Assembly (NCBI GenBank): GCA_934716785.1 | Contig: CAKUYM010000045.1 | Coordinates: 1 to 19,045, forward strand | Direction of reading: 5' to 3' | From: an uncultured Bacteroides sp. | GTDB lineage: Bacteria > Bacteroidota > Bacteroidia > Bacteroidales > Bacteroidaceae | DNA length: 19,045 nucleotides | In this document: piece after piece, positions 1 through 6,642 of the stretch | Layout: every line of letters begins with the position of its first letter | How positions within the stretch are numbered: position 1 is the stretch's first letter | The notes under the pieces: generated by a model | What the model was told of the DNA's origin: nothing | Database searches by the model: none | What the model saw: only the letters and a program-made list of their open reading frames with translations | Position numbers and translations under genes: made by a program

Positions 1-549
1 TTTTTCCGTCACACTGCTGTCATAAAAGTACAGGCCGGGCACGGCATAATTGCTCTTCGGCACTGCCGGCTTTTCTTCCAGAGAAATTACATTTCCCTGT
101 CCGTCAAACTCCACCACACCATAAGCACGCGGGTCTTTCACGTAATAACCGAAGATGCAAGCTCCCTTATCCGTTGCGGCAGCCCGGCGAAGCATGGCGG
201 AGAATCCTTGTCCGTAGAACATATTGTCGCCAAGAATCAAACAGCCCGGTTCGCCGTTCAGGAAATCGGCACCCAGGATGAAAGCCTGCGCCAGTCCGTT
301 GGGCTGCTCTTGAATCTTGTAGCTGAAAGACATGCCCAACTCCTCACCCGTTCCCAACAAGTCGCGAAACATCGGCAAGTCACGTGGAGTAGAGATTACC
401 AGTACTTCGCGTATGCCCGCCAACATCAGCGTAGACAGCGGATAATAGATCATCGGCTTGTCATACACAGGCATAATCTGCTTGGAAATCGCTTTGGAAA
501 GCGGATAAAGGCGGGTAGCACTTCCTCCGGCAAGAATAATTCCTTTCAT
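1..549 (-). CDS. rfbA: Glucose-1-phosphate thymidylyltransferase, partial (3' end outside window)
   Basis: Makes dTDP-glucose from dTTP and glucose-1-phosphate, the first step of the dTDP-L-rhamnose pathway feeding surface polysaccharide synthesis in the cytoplasm. The ATG is at 549 on the minus strand and 183 codons are visible; the family is usually about 290-300 residues, so the last third lies off the left edge. Visible motifs are the nucleotide-binding loop GGSATRLYP (residues 8-16), K23 and the following [15 protein letters not shown] (24-38), QPNGLAQAF (82-90), the metal-binding GDNMFYG with D108, and EEKP (158-161). These are the standard RmlA/RfbA signatures, so the family call is firm. 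It has its own likely promoter at 581-611, so it need not be cotranscribed with the metallophosphoesterase upstream. The rest of an rfb cluster would lie beyond position 1. Confidence 0.95.
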   Translation of the reverse strand, partial: MKGIILAGGSATRLYPLSKAISKQIMPVYDKPMIYYPLSTLMLAGIREVLVISTPRDLPMFRDLLGTGEELGMSFSYKIQEQPNGLAQAFILGADFLNGEPGCLILGDNMFYGQGFSAMLRRAAATDKGACIFGYYVKDPRAYGVVEFDGQGNVISLEEKPAVPKSNYAVPGLYFYDSSVTEK

Positions 550-559
550 GTTCGTCTAA

Positions 560-580
560 GTTAATTCATTAACGCATGCG
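560..580. repeat. Two adjoining palindromes in the rfbA leader
   Basis: GTTAAT-TC-ATTAAC (560-573) and CGCATGCG (573-580) are perfect palindromes lying side by side between the rfbA -7 box and its start codon. They could be an operator for a dimeric regulator or a small leader structure. Chance is possible for the 8-bp one. Confidence 0.4.
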
Positions 581-611
581 CAAAGGTCGGAAAGAATTCT
601 GACGTAGCAAA
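581..611 (-). promoter_or_regulatory. Bacteroides-type promoter for rfbA
   Basis: On the minus strand TTTG (608-611) is followed after 19 bp by GACCTTTG (581-588), which matches TAnnTTTG at seven of eight positions. Transcription would begin near 574-577, giving a leader of about 25 nt before the ATG at 549. The match and spacing are seen in the sequence; activity is inferred. Confidence 0.5.
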
Positions 612-645
612 AATAATGTGCCAATTTTTAAATGCGTCCGGATCA

Positions 646-1140
646 TTATTTATCCGCCAATTCGATTACCTCAAGGTCACTGAATGCCCCTTGGTCTATC
701 ACAAAGCGCACCAATGTACGCACTTTATGAAAGCCGGACATTCCTGCCGCACCCGGATTGATGTGCAGCATATCCAGCGTTTTATCATATTTCACCTTTA
801 ATATATGCGAATGTCCGCTGATAAAGAGTTTGGGCGGTCGTGTCATCAGGCTGCCGATAATCGAAGGATCATACTTTCCAGGATAGCCGCCGATATGTTT
901 CATCAATACTTCCGCCCCGTCCACCGTAAAGCGATTTACCTGCGGATACAGTTTTCGTATCTCCTGTCCGTCGATATTTCCATACACTGCACGAAACGGG
1001 CGAAACGCCTCCAACTTTTGCGCAACTTCCAATGAACCAATATCTCCGGCATGCCAAATCTCGTCACACGGCTCGAAATATTTTAAATATTTCTCATCCC
1101 AATAAGCGTGAGTATCCGATAATAATCCAATTCTTGTCAT
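646..1140 (-). CDS. YfcE/MJ0936-type metallophosphoesterase
   Basis: A 164-residue single-domain calcineurin-like phosphoesterase, predicted cytoplasmic since it has no signal peptide or membrane segment. All the usual dinuclear-metal ligands are visible: D9 and H11 in SDTH, D33 in HAGD, N55 in GNID, H82 in MKHIGGYPG, and H110 and H112 in GHSH. A family-typical NPGA follows near the C-terminus. Length fits the YfcE/MJ0936 family, whose members hydrolyse phosphodiesters in vitro; natural substrates are mostly unknown. It begins 56 bp from the ppk ATG in the opposite direction, and the two share overlapping promoter elements, hinting at linked regulation. A link to phosphate or polyphosphate metabolism is inference from context only. 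Confidence 0.9.
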   Translation of the reverse strand: MTRIGLLSDTHAYWDEKYLKYFEPCDEIWHAGDIGSLEVAQKLEAFRPFRAVYGNIDGQEIRKLYPQVNRFTVDGAEVLMKHIGGYPGKYDPSIIGSLMTRPPKLFISGHSHILKVKYDKTLDMLHINPGAAGMSGFHKVRTLVRFVIDQGAFSDLEVIELADK

Positions 1141-1147
1141 AAATTTC

Positions 1148-1179
1148 TTTGTTTATTCCCAACAAAGATACTATATTTG
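1148..1179 (+). promoter_or_regulatory. Promoter of ppk
   Basis: TTTG (1148-1151), a 20-bp spacer and TATATTTG (1172-1179) match the Bacteroides primary-sigma consensus fully. Transcription should start near 1184-1187, leaving a leader of only about 10-13 nt before the ATG at 1197. A perfect 7-bp inverted repeat, CTTTGTT (1147-1153) and AACAAAG (1161-1167), overlaps its -33 box and could be an operator. Confidence 0.7.
1163..1170 (-). promoter_or_regulatory. -7 box for the metallophosphoesterase gene
   Basis: The minus strand reads TATCTTTG, a full match to TAnnTTTG, 22 bp upstream of the ATG at 1140. The -33 position (about 1190-1193) reads CTTT, only a partial match. It sits one base from the ppk -7 box on the other strand. 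Confidence 0.55.
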
Positions 1180-1196
1180 GAAAAATCTTAAAGCAC

Positions 1197-3260
1197 ATGG
1201 AAAGCAATTATAATTATTTTAAACGGGATATCAGTTGGCTATCATTCAACTATCGCGTATTGATGGAAGCGCAGGACGAGCACCTACCGCTCTATGAACG
1301 CATTAACTTTATCTCTATCTACTCTTCCAACCTTGAGGAGTTTTACAAAATCCGTGTAGCCGACCATAAAGCCGTTGCTTCGGGAGCGACGGAGAGCGAT
1401 GAAGAAACCGTACAATCCGCTTGCGAACTCGTAGAAGAAATCAATAGAGAAGTAAACCGGCAACTGGATGACCGTGTGCACATCTACGAACAGAAGATAC
1501 TGCCTGCCCTACACAAAAATCATATCATATTTTATCAGGACAGCCATGTGGAACCGTTTCACCAACAGTTCGTCAAAGACTTCTTCAAGGAGGAAATCTT
1601 CCCCTACCTTCAGCCCGTGCCCGTATCCAAAGACAAGATAGTCTCCTTCCTGCGAGACAATCGGCTTTATCTTGCTATCCGTGTCTATCCGAAAAATACG
1701 GAGCTGCGCAACAAACCCTACTACTTTGTCATGAAGCAGCCTTACGCCAAAGTGCCCCGTTTCATAGAGCTTCCTTCGCATGAAAAAGACCACTACCTGA
1801 TGTTCACCGAGGATATCATCAAAGCAAACCTTAACCTCATCTTCCCCGGCTACGACATAGACTCGAGCTACTGTATCAAAATCTCCCGCGATGCCGATAT
1901 CCTGATTGACGACACCGCCAGCAGTGCCGACCTCGTAGCCCAACTGAAGAAAAAGGTAAAGAAACGCAAGATTGGCGATGTATGCCGTTTTGTATACGAC
2001 CGCGCCATGCCGCAAGACTTTTTGGACTTCCTCGTAGATGCCTTTCATATTCAACGGGACGAATTGGTGCCCGGCGACAAACACCTGAACTTGGAAGACT
2101 TGCGCCATCTTCCCAACCCGGGCAAGCCCCGTCACGTCATTGAGAAGCCGAAACCTATGAAACTCACCGTCCTCGATGAAAAGGAATCCATCTTCAATTA
2201 TGTCGCTCAAAAGGATTTGCTGCTCTATTATCCTTATTACTCTTTCGAGCACTTCATCCACTTTCTCTATGAAGCCGTACACAATCCGGAAACTCGTGAG
2301 ATTATGGTGACGCAATACCGTGTGGCAGAGAATTCGGCCGTTATCAATACACTTATAGCCGCTGCCCAAAATGGCAAGAAAGTCACTGTTTTCGTTGAAC
2401 TGAAAGCACGTTTCGATGAAGAGAACAATCTCGCTACCGCCGAAATGATGAAAGCCGCCGGCATTAAAATTATATACAGCATCCCCGGTCTGAAAGTCCA
2501 TGCCAAGGTAGCGCTCATCCGCCGCCGCAGCATGAACGGTGAGAAACTCCCCGGATACGCCTACATCAGCACAGGCAACTTCAACGAGAAGACTGCCACT
2601 CTCTACGCCGACTGCGGGCTTTTCACCTGCCGCAAAGAAATAGTGAACGACCTCTACAATCTCTTCCGCACACTCGAAGGTAAAAAAGATCCGAAGTTCA
2701 CCACCCTCCTCGTTGCCCGTTTCAACCTCATCCCGGAGTTGAATCGCCTCATCGACCGTGAGATAGCTCTTGCCGACCAAGGCAAGCAAGGACGTATTGT
2801 CCTCAAGATGAATGCTCTCCAAGACCCGGTCATGATAAACCGCCTTTACGAGGCTTCCGAACACGGCGTACAAATCGACCTCATTGTCCGTGGTATCTGC
2901 TGTCTCATTCCCGGCCAGCCATACAGTCACAATATCCGTGTCACCCGTATTGTAGACAGTTTTTTGGAGCATGCCCGTATCTGGTACTTCGGCAATGACG
3001 GCAATCCTAAAGTCTTCATGGGTTCTCCGGACTGGATGCGCCGCAACCTCTACCGCCGTATCGAAGCTGTCACACCTATCTTGGATACAGACCTGCGCGA
3101 CAGTCTGATCGAGATGCTGCATATCCAACTTGCCGACAATCAAAAAGCCTGTTGGGTGGACGACCAACTGCGGAATATATTCAAAAAGAGAACGCCGGGC
3201 ACCCCCGCCGTCCGTGCACAATATACCTTTTATGACTGGTTGAACAAAAAGACATTGTAA
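1197..3260 (+). CDS. ppk: Polyphosphate kinase 1
   Basis: Reversibly polymerises the gamma-phosphate of ATP into inorganic polyphosphate. The frame is open from a TTG at 1149, but that codon lies inside the promoter, so the ATG at 1197 is chosen. It gives 687 residues, and the two family histidines then fall at H435 (KVHAKVAL) and H592 (EHARIWYFGN), the same numbers as in E. coli PPK, which supports the start. Other family signatures are the N-terminal RDISWLSFNYRVL and LEEFYKIRVA, and the GNFNEKTATLYADCGLFT segment after H435. The protein is full length with no visible defect. A PiT-type phosphate transporter follows 93 bp downstream on the same strand, consistent with uptake and storage of phosphate. 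The stop codon lies in a 17-bp tandem duplication. Confidence 0.96.
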   Translation: MESNYNYFKRDISWLSFNYRVLMEAQDEHLPLYERINFISIYSSNLEEFYKIRVADHKAVASGATESDEETVQSACELVEEINREVNRQLDDRVHIYEQKILPALHKNHIIFYQDSHVEPFHQQFVKDFFKEEIFPYLQPVPVSKDKIVSFLRDNRLYLAIRVYPKNTELRNKPYYFVMKQPYAKVPRFIELPSHEKDHYLMFTEDIIKANLNLIFPGYDIDSSYCIKISRDADILIDDTASSADLVAQLKKKVKKRKIGDVCRFVYDRAMPQDFLDFLVDAFHIQRDELVPGDKHLNLEDLRHLPNPGKPRHVIEKPKPMKLTVLDEKESIFNYVAQKDLLLYYPYYSFEHFIHFLYEAVHNPETREIMVTQYRVAENSAVINTLIAAAQNGKKVTVFVELKARFDEENNLATAEMMKAAGIKIIYSIPGLKVHAKVALIRRRSMNGEKLPGYAYISTGNFNEKTATLYADCGLFTCRKEIVNDLYNLFRTLEGKKDPKFTTLLVARFNLIPELNRLIDREIALADQGKQGRIVLKMNALQDPVMINRLYEASEHGVQIDLIVRGICCLIPGQPYSHNIRVTRIVDSFLEHARIWYFGNDGNPKVFMGSPDWMRRNLYRRIEAVTPILDTDLRDSLIEMLHIQLADNQKACWVDDQLRNIFKKRTPGTPAVRAQYTFYDWLNKKTL

Positions 3261-3280
3261 CATAAAAGACATTGTAACAT
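3247..3280. repeat. Perfect 17-bp tandem duplication across the ppk stop codon
   Basis: AAAAGACATTGTAACAT occurs at 3247-3263 and again at 3264-3280 with no gap. The first copy contains the last ppk codons and the TAA; the second lies just beyond. A partial continuation (AAATGTAA) follows. Confidence 0.9.
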
Positions 3281-3353
3281 AAATGTAATATGTATGACAC
3301 TTTCCTGCAAAGTCAAATCCCGTTCTTTGCATTCGGAAATAACATACATACTT

Positions 3354-5603
3354 ATGGAGACAATTTATTTATGCATCATCATCTTCCTCTTCGTCCTTGC
3401 CGTGTTCGACCTCATCGTCGGCGTGAGCAATGACGCAGTCAACTTTCTGAACTCTGCGGTAGGAGCTAAAGCCGCTTCATTCAAAACTATCCTGTTCATC
3501 GCGGGTATCGGCATCTTCATCGGTGCCTCTTTGTCCAACGGCATGATGGACATCGCGCGCCATGGTATCTATCAGCCTGAGTACTTTTACTTTTCCGAAA
3601 TCATGTGTATCCTGCTCGCTGTCATGCTGACCGACGTGGTGCTGCTCGACGTATTCAACTCTATGGGCATGCCCACCTCTACCACCGTGTCTCTCGTCTT
3701 CGAGCTTCTCGGCGGTACCTTTGCCCTCTCGCTCATCAAAGTACACAACAGTGACACACTCAGTTTGGGCGATCTTATCAATACCGACAAAGCCCTTTCC
3801 GTCATTATGGCAATCTTCGTATCCGTAGCCATCGCTTTCTTCTTCGGAATGCTCGTGCAATGGATAGCCCGTGTGATATTCACTTTCAACTATAAGAAAA
3901 AGATGAAATACAGCATTGCTCTCTTCGGGGGAATCGCTGCAACCTCCATCATCTATTTCATGCTTATCAAAGGACTGAAAGACAGTTCTTTCATGACACC
4001 CGACAACAAGCATTGGATACATGAGAACACATGGATGCTCATCACTGTTTTCTTCGTATTTTTCACCATACTGATGCAAGTGCTTCACTGGCTTAAAGTC
4101 AACGTTTTCAAGGTGGTTGTTCTGATGGGAACTTTCGCCCTTGCCCTTGCCTTCGCCGGTAATGACCTTGTCAACTTCATCGGTGTGCCGTTGGCAGGTT
4201 TCTCATCCTTTATGGACTATACGACCAATGGAGCAGGCAATGCCGACGGATTTCTGATGACCTCGCTGTTAGGTCCCGCAAAGACGCCATGGTATTTCCT
4301 CATCGGTGCCGGCGCCATCATGGTTTATGCCCTCTGTACCTCTAAGAAAGCTCATGCAGTAATCAAGACTTCTGTCGACCTCTCCCGCCAAGATGAAGGC
4401 GAAGAGACTTTCGGAAGCACTCCGATAGCCCGCACGATAGTCCGCATCAGCATGACATTGGCCAACAGCATATCACAAATCATGCCGGAGAGTAGCAAAC
4501 AGTGGCTCAACTCACGCTTCCGCAAAGACGAAGCAATCATTGCCGACGGGGCAGCCTTCGACCTTGTCCGCGCATCCGTCAACCTCGTATTGGCAGGTTT
4601 GCTCATCGCTTTGGGAACTTCTTTGAAACTTCCTCTCTCCACCACGTACGTCACCTTCATGGTAGCCATGGGTACCTCACTTGCCGACCGCGCTTGGGGA
4701 CGTGACTCCGCCGTTTACCGTATCACCGGCGTACTGAGTGTCATCGGCGGTTGGTTCATCACTGCCGGAGCAGCCTTTACCATCTGCTTCTTCGTCGCAC
4801 TCATACTCCATTACGGTGGCAACATCTCCATCATTGCTCTTATCGCCCTTGCCGTATTCATTTTGATACACAGTCAAATAATGTACAAAAAACGCAAAGC
4901 GAAAGAAAAAGGTAATGAGACTCTGAAACGACTCATGCAAACTACCAATACTGAAGAGGCCCTCCAACTGATGCGTAAGCACACCCGAGAAGAACTTGCC
5001 AAAGTATTGGAATACGCAGAAACGAATTTCGAACTCACTGTCACCTCTTTCCTACACGAAAATCTCCGCGGGCTGCGCCGTGCCATGGGATCAACAAAAT
5101 TCGAGAAACAACTCATCAAGCAGATGAAACGTACAGGTACCGTTGCCATGTGCCATCTTGACAACAACACCGTGCTCGAAAAAGGACTCTACTATTATCA
5201 AGGCAATGATTTCGCCAGTGAACTGGTATATAGTATCTCACGTCTCTGCGAACCATGTCTGGAACATATCGACAACAACTTCAACCCCTTGGATGCCATT
5301 CAGAAAGGTGAGTTCGGTGATGTCGCCGAAGATATCACCTACCTGATACAGCAATGCCGCATAAAGTTGGAGAACAATGACTATACCAATCTGGAAGAAG
5401 AAATTCAACGAGCCAACAACCTCAACGGGCAACTGTCTCTGTTGAAACGAAAGGAGCTTCAGCGCATCCAAAGCCAATCGGGAAGTATCCGCGTAAGTAT
5501 GGTCTATCTGACAATGGTCCAAGAGGCACAGAATGTAGTAACTTACACAATCAATTTGATGAAAGTAAGCCGCAAATTCCAAATAGAGAGCGAAATGCCG
5601 TAG
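3354..5603 (+). CDS. PiT-family inorganic phosphate transporter with PhoU-like C-terminal domain
   Basis: Inner-membrane phosphate permease of 749 residues. The two inverted PiT repeats each show the family signature: GVSNDAVNFLNSAVG (23-37) and AGNDLVNFIGVPLAG (starting near 268). Many hydrophobic segments run to about residue 508. A basic stretch, MYKKRKAKEKG from 510, then begins a soluble, mostly helical region of about 240 residues that resembles PhoU domains; this fused tail is common in Bacteroidota PiT proteins, and its regulatory role is inferred. The frame is open from an ATG at 3294, but the ATG at 3354 begins directly at the first hydrophobic helix (METIYLCIIIFLF) and is preferred. 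I found no clear promoter in the 93-bp gap after ppk, so cotranscription is likely. A 22-bp tandem duplication covers the stop codon. Confidence 0.93.
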   Translation: METIYLCIIIFLFVLAVFDLIVGVSNDAVNFLNSAVGAKAASFKTILFIAGIGIFIGASLSNGMMDIARHGIYQPEYFYFSEIMCILLAVMLTDVVLLDVFNSMGMPTSTTVSLVFELLGGTFALSLIKVHNSDTLSLGDLINTDKALSVIMAIFVSVAIAFFFGMLVQWIARVIFTFNYKKKMKYSIALFGGIAATSIIYFMLIKGLKDSSFMTPDNKHWIHENTWMLITVFFVFFTILMQVLHWLKVNVFKVVVLMGTFALALAFAGNDLVNFIGVPLAGFSSFMDYTTNGAGNADGFLMTSLLGPAKTPWYFLIGAGAIMVYALCTSKKAHAVIKTSVDLSRQDEGEETFGSTPIARTIVRISMTLANSISQIMPESSKQWLNSRFRKDEAIIADGAAFDLVRASVNLVLAGLLIALGTSLKLPLSTTYVTFMVAMGTSLADRAWGRDSAVYRITGVLSVIGGWFITAGAAFTICFFVALILHYGGNISIIALIALAVFILIHSQIMYKKRKAKEKGNETLKRLMQTTNTEEALQLMRKHTREELAKVLEYAETNFELTVTSFLHENLRGLRRAMGSTKFEKQLIKQMKRTGTVAMCHLDNNTVLEKGLYYYQGNDFASELVYSISRLCEPCLEHIDNNFNPLDAIQKGEFGDVAEDITYLIQQCRIKLENNDYTNLEEEIQRANNLNGQLSLLKRKELQRIQSQSGSIRVSMVYLTMVQEAQNVVTYTINLMKVSRKFQIESEMP

Positions 5604-5636
5604 TCATTTGATAAAAATGCCATAGTCACTTTATAA
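5593..5636. repeat. Imperfect 22-bp tandem duplication across the transporter stop codon
   Basis: Units 5593-5614 and 5615-5636 match at 19 of 22 positions by eye. Both contain AAATGCC, TAGTCA and ATAA. The first includes the TAG that ends the phosphate transporter gene. Confidence 0.85.
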
Positions 5637-5717
5637 AGAGGTATGAGAGTCTTGATGCAACCTCGTACGATAAATATATTGCTATCGATCCAATATACTT
5701 TCATTCTTTATAATACC

Positions 5718-5761
5718 TCGTTGGCGGAATCAAGTTAGCATATACTTGATTCCGCCAACGA
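5718..5761 (+). terminator. Strong hairpin, likely terminator for the phosphate transporter gene
   Basis: TCGTTGGCGGAATCAAGT (5718-5735) and its exact complement (5744-5761) are separated by an 8-nt loop. The plus-strand side is followed by a short T-rich run (ATTTGTTTG), while the other side is not T-rich, so termination of rightward transcription from the transporter is the likelier role. The T-run is poor for a classical intrinsic terminator. Confidence 0.55.
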
Positions 5762-5819
5762 ATTTGTTTGTGTGGACAGACATAACTATTACAACTTCCT
5801 GTAGTTAAGTACCGAACTT

Positions 5820-5907
5820 CCGTTCCCACGCTGGGAACTACAGTTTCCCAACGTGGAAACTTGCGTTTCCCCACATGGAAACTGGAGTTTCTGTACGTGG
5901 AAACTGA
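5820..5907. repeat. Four tandem 22-bp palindromic units
   Basis: Units 5820-5841, 5842-5863, 5864-5885 and 5886-5907 follow each other without gaps. Each carries a small inverted repeat around a variable centre, roughly GTTTCC...GGAAAC; the first is the variant GTTCCC...GGGAAC. The arms are conserved while the linkers differ, so each unit can fold as its own hairpin. The 22-bp period is not a multiple of three, arguing against a protein repeat. Confidence 0.85.
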
Positions 5908-6129
5908 ATGGGATGTATACACACTGATGTGTGACGGCATTTCTGCTATCACTGTGCTGTCACACGCTGCTGTCAAATCATTATTTATTCGTTATCAGAA
6001 GTTTAGATACAGATAGGTGACGGATGACAGCAAATTTTCACTTTTTTATTCTATGGTGAGTTTGCTTATATCAAATTCAAGACGAGTAATTTCAATTCCG
6101 TCAAAACAAGTTTTATCCCCCCTTTGTCT

Positions 6130-6528
6130 CTACCACTGCAAATCGGGCAGATACTTACTTAATGTAGCACAAAGAACACTCAAAGTTATCGGTTTCACCA
6201 ACACCTCCGTTGCCCCCGCCTTCATCGCGTTCTCTTTATCAGAGCTAAAAGCATAAGCAGTCTGCATGATTATGGGAATTTCGGTATTGGACTCACGAAT
6301 AATCTTCGTTGCTTCCAGCCCGCTCATTATAGGCATTTTGATATCCATCAGCATAGCTTTGGTTTTTTCGTGATGTTGCCGAAACAACTGCACCATTTCT
6401 TCACCATTTTTTGCCCACTCTATATCGCATTTTTTCCCTATGATAGCTTTGATTAGTTTAAAGTTACTGTCATCATCTTCAGCCACCAAAATCAGTGGAC
6501 GGAATTCATTGGTTTGTATGCTTTCCAT
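6130..6528 (-). CDS. Stand-alone response-regulator receiver protein (CheY-like)
   Basis: A 132-residue protein made almost entirely of one receiver domain. The acidic pocket is E17/D18 in LVAEDDDSN, the phosphoacceptor is D62 in LMDIKMP, the switch residue is T90 in MQTAYA, and the conserved lysine is K112 in VKPI. There is no DNA-binding or enzymatic output domain, so it should work by protein contact, as CheY or Spo0F do, or as a detached receiver for a hybrid kinase. No histidine kinase is in the window, so its partner is unknown. It is divergent from the ABC-F gene, with 114 bp between the two start codons. I found no convincing promoter for it on the minus strand. Confidence 0.9.
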   Translation of the reverse strand: MESIQTNEFRPLILVAEDDDSNFKLIKAIIGKKCDIEWAKNGEEMVQLFRQHHEKTKAMLMDIKMPIMSGLEATKIIRESNTEIPIIMQTAYAFSSDKENAMKAGATEVLVKPITLSVLCATLSKYLPDLQW

Positions 6529-6612
6529 ATATATACTATTGTTATTTTATCTCTTTTCAAGGTAATATCCCTTTTCAGCTCGCAAGGTATAAAAAATATT
6601 CATATATTTCGC

Positions 6613-6620
6613 TATCTTTG
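6613..6620 (+). promoter_or_regulatory. -7 box for the ABC-F gene
   Basis: TATCTTTG fully matches TAnnTTTG and lies 22 bp before the ATG at 6643. No TTTG or TTG is found 19-21 bp upstream, so only half the promoter is supported. Confidence 0.5.
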
Positions 6621-6642
6621 CGCTTCATTTTAAAAGAATAGT

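Larger units (their letters stand above)
5604..6129. other. Non-coding convergent gap (526 bp)
   Basis: No credible gene is seen between the phosphate transporter (plus) and the receiver gene (minus). The region holds the second copy of the 22-bp duplication, a perfect 18-bp hairpin (5718-5761), four 22-bp palindromic units (5820-5907) and a 7-bp inverted repeat, GTGTGAC (5929-5935) with GTCACAC (5959-5965). From about 5970 to 6129 I see nothing beyond a stray TGACAGCA (6025-6032), complementary to TGCTGTCA at 5955-5962 and 5968-5975. Confidence 0.75.

Noticed and set aside
1149..1196. TTG start for ppk, 16 codons upstream
   Set aside because: It lies between the -33 and -7 boxes of the predicted promoter, and the ATG at 1197 places the catalytic histidines at the E. 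coli positions.
1509..3332. Long open frame (607 codons) on the minus strand opposite ppk
   Set aside because: It mirrors the codon pattern of the well-supported ppk gene and its translation shows no known motif.
3294..3353. Upstream ATG for the phosphate transporter
   Set aside because: It would add 20 polar residues before the first membrane helix; the ATG at 3354 starts directly at the helix.
5820..5907. Possible CRISPR array
   Set aside because: Units are contiguous with no 25-40 bp unique spacers, and there are no cas genes.
5718..5907. Mobile element or MITE ends
   Set aside because: No terminal inverted repeats enclosing the region and no target-site duplication could be seen.
5701..5976. 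Minus-strand 91-codon frame across the palindromic repeats
   Set aside because: The repeat period (22 bp) breaks frame, the perfect hairpin lies inside it, and the peptide has no domain or signal features.
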